This document shows, piece after piece, positions 4,505 through 5,530 of a DNA stretch of 5,530 nt. The notes beneath the pieces were generated by a model that saw only the letters and a list, made by a program, of their open reading frames with translations, was not told the origin of the DNA and ran no database searches. Position 1 is the first letter of the stretch, and every line of letters starts with the position of its first letter. The position numbers were made by a program, and so were the translations under genes. The DNA is from an archaeon (GTDB taxonomy: Archaea > Nanobdellota > Nanobdellia > Woesearchaeales > GW2011-AR9), in NCBI GenBank assembly GCA_023266155.1, contig JAHFRS010000083.1, forward strand, positions 1-5,530. Direction: 5' to 3'.

Positions 4505-5530
4505 ATGGATATCAAGCCCGCAATTAAACTTGATTTTATTGCCATTGAAGATAAGGCAACCGTCGCAGAACTAATCGGTAAGATGAAACAGTATGAAAAA
4601 CATGCGGCGTTAGTGTTCCGCAATAAAAAATATGTAGGGCTTATTGAAAAGAAACGGCTGTTACGCTCCCGGTTAGATGTTTCTGAGACACATCTGAAAA
4701 AGTACCTGCAGAAAACGCCGATCATTGATGAAAATGCCAGCGTCATTGAATGCGCATACCTGATGTACGAAAGTAATGTCGATTTTCTGCCGGTGCAGCG
4801 TAATAAAGAAATTATCGGTGTCCTTGACGGCCTGGACCTTGCCCGGCTGGCGGTAAGTCTGCCGGAAATGAAGCAGCTCACCATTGCTGATATTAAACTG
4901 GTCAAGCCCAGCAAAATTGGGAAAGATGAACCCATTACCCGAGCTATCGAAGTGATGCATGACGAACATCTTGATCACGTGCCGATTTATGACCAGGGAA
5001 AGTTATATGGCTTGCTGAGCTATAAGGATCTGTTGCGGCGATACTTAAATTGGACACCGAAACGCGATTTTTCCATCCGTTACAATAAAGCTGTGAGTGG
5101 GAAAGGCGGTGAAGGCGATCTGCCTTCCATGTCGGCGCTGCCGGTAAGTTCATTCAGCACCAATGATAATCTGCTGGTGGCAACGAAAGGAACACGGTTA
5201 CGTGATTCTGTGGAATTAATGGTCAAGAATAATGTCCATGATTTGGTCATGAAAGATGGCGATGCGGTCTTGGGATTATTGACCGTCAAGAATTTATTGA
5301 GGTGCATTGGCGCTCTGAAAATTAGACAGAATTTTAATATTCAGTTCATTGGCCTGAACCAAATAGGTCTCCAACCGGCAGAGAAAAATGACCTGCAGAA
5401 AATTGCCAGCAATGAATCGATGAAATTACAGCGAAAGATTCATAATGAATTTATCCTGGTGATTCACTTTAAAGAGTATGCCAAAGAAGGCAAACAGGGA
5501 AAACAGCATAAGTATAGTGTTCATCTGCGC
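4505..5530 (+). CDS. Multi-CBS-domain protein with HPF-like C-terminal segment (3' end beyond window)
   Basis: The frame is open for 342 codons to the window edge, so the C-terminus is missing. It contains about four CBS-type repeats, near residues 9-55, 72-117, 133-177 and 212-268. They are seen as recurring patterns of x-x-A-x-x-x-M followed by hydrophobic-P-V/I and G-hydrophobic-hydrophobic-(S/T/D), such as AIEVMHDEHLDHVPIYDQGK with GLLSYKDLL. CBS pairs bind adenine nucleotides and act as energy sensors. From residue 277 (FNIQFIGLNQIGL) to the edge (FILVIHFKEYAKEGK, KYSVHLR) the sequence resembles the beta-alpha-beta-beta start of ribosome hibernation factors (HPF/RaiA). This suggests an archaeal ribosome-hibernation protein gated by nucleotides. 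The CBS assignment is firm. The HPF-like call is moderate and needs the missing end. The protein lacks a signal peptide and should be cytosolic. Confidence 0.85.
   Translation, partial: MDIKPAIKLDFIAIEDKATVAELIGKMKQYEKHAALVFRNKKYVGLIEKKRLLRSRLDVSETHLKKYLQKTPIIDENASVIECAYLMYESNVDFLPVQRNKEIIGVLDGLDLARLAVSLPEMKQLTIADIKLVKPSKIGKDEPITRAIEVMHDEHLDHVPIYDQGKLYGLLSYKDLLRRYLNWTPKRDFSIRYNKAVSGKGGEGDLPSMSALPVSSFSTNDNLLVATKGTRLRDSVELMVKNNVHDLVMKDGDAVLGLLTVKNLLRCIGALKIRQNFNIQFIGLNQIGLQPAEKNDLQKIASNESMKLQRKIHNEFILVIHFKEYAKEGKQGKQHKYSVHLR

Noticed and set aside
4477..5307. Several minus-strand ORFs
   Set aside because: They oppose the CBS-domain gene, whose frame is open across the whole region with recognisable repeated motifs.

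Overview
The window looks like a piece of an archaeal chromosome, most likely from a small-genome DPANN lineage such as Woesearchaeota. This is an inference from style, not from a marker gene. The supporting signs are BRE/TATA-type promoters about 27 nt before starts, one apparently leaderless gene, GGAGG-type ribosome sites elsewhere, a type IV pilin-like class III signal peptide, MJ1316/DUF504-type domains, a secreted protein with a Gly/Ser linker right after its signal peptide, and a CBS-domain protein with a ribosome hibernation-factor-like tail. No tRNA, rRNA or CRISPR array was seen.

Left half (about 100-1820, minus strand): a compact gene cluster read right to left. It starts with a two-TM protein carrying a cytosolic MJ1316/DUF504-like domain (1755-1303). 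A 33-codon small ORF (1302-1201), not previously obvious, follows directly: its ATG abuts the upstream stop and its TGA overlaps the next start. Then comes a paralogous two-TM MJ1316-like protein (1204-761), a 144-bp fold-back element flanked by 14-bp direct repeats (about 596-767), and a pilin-like surface protein (567-103). Removing the element and one direct repeat would leave only 35 nt between the last two genes, which fits a MITE-type insertion into a former operon.

Centre (about 1820-2881): a divergent promoter region with a TATA box for each direction and a pair of near-identical 13/14-nt direct repeats, followed on the plus strand by an ARPP-1 (DUF6569) family protein. ARPP-1 is a family tied by comparative genomics to ADP-ribose/NAD metabolism. 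Its divergent pairing with two MJ1316-type proteins, a domain predicted to recognise RNA ends, suggests an RNA-repair or nucleotide-stress theme. That link is hypothetical.

Right half (2882-5530, plus strand): a T-rich termination zone and a clear leaderless promoter lead into a secreted Cys-rich protein (2981-4222) with a poly-Gly/Ser linker. It is translationally coupled by an ATGA overlap to a 75-aa lipoprotein (4219-4446). After a short gap with a small palindrome, a TATA-like box and a ribosome site, a CBS-domain protein with an HPF-like C-terminal segment starts at 4505 and runs off the window end.
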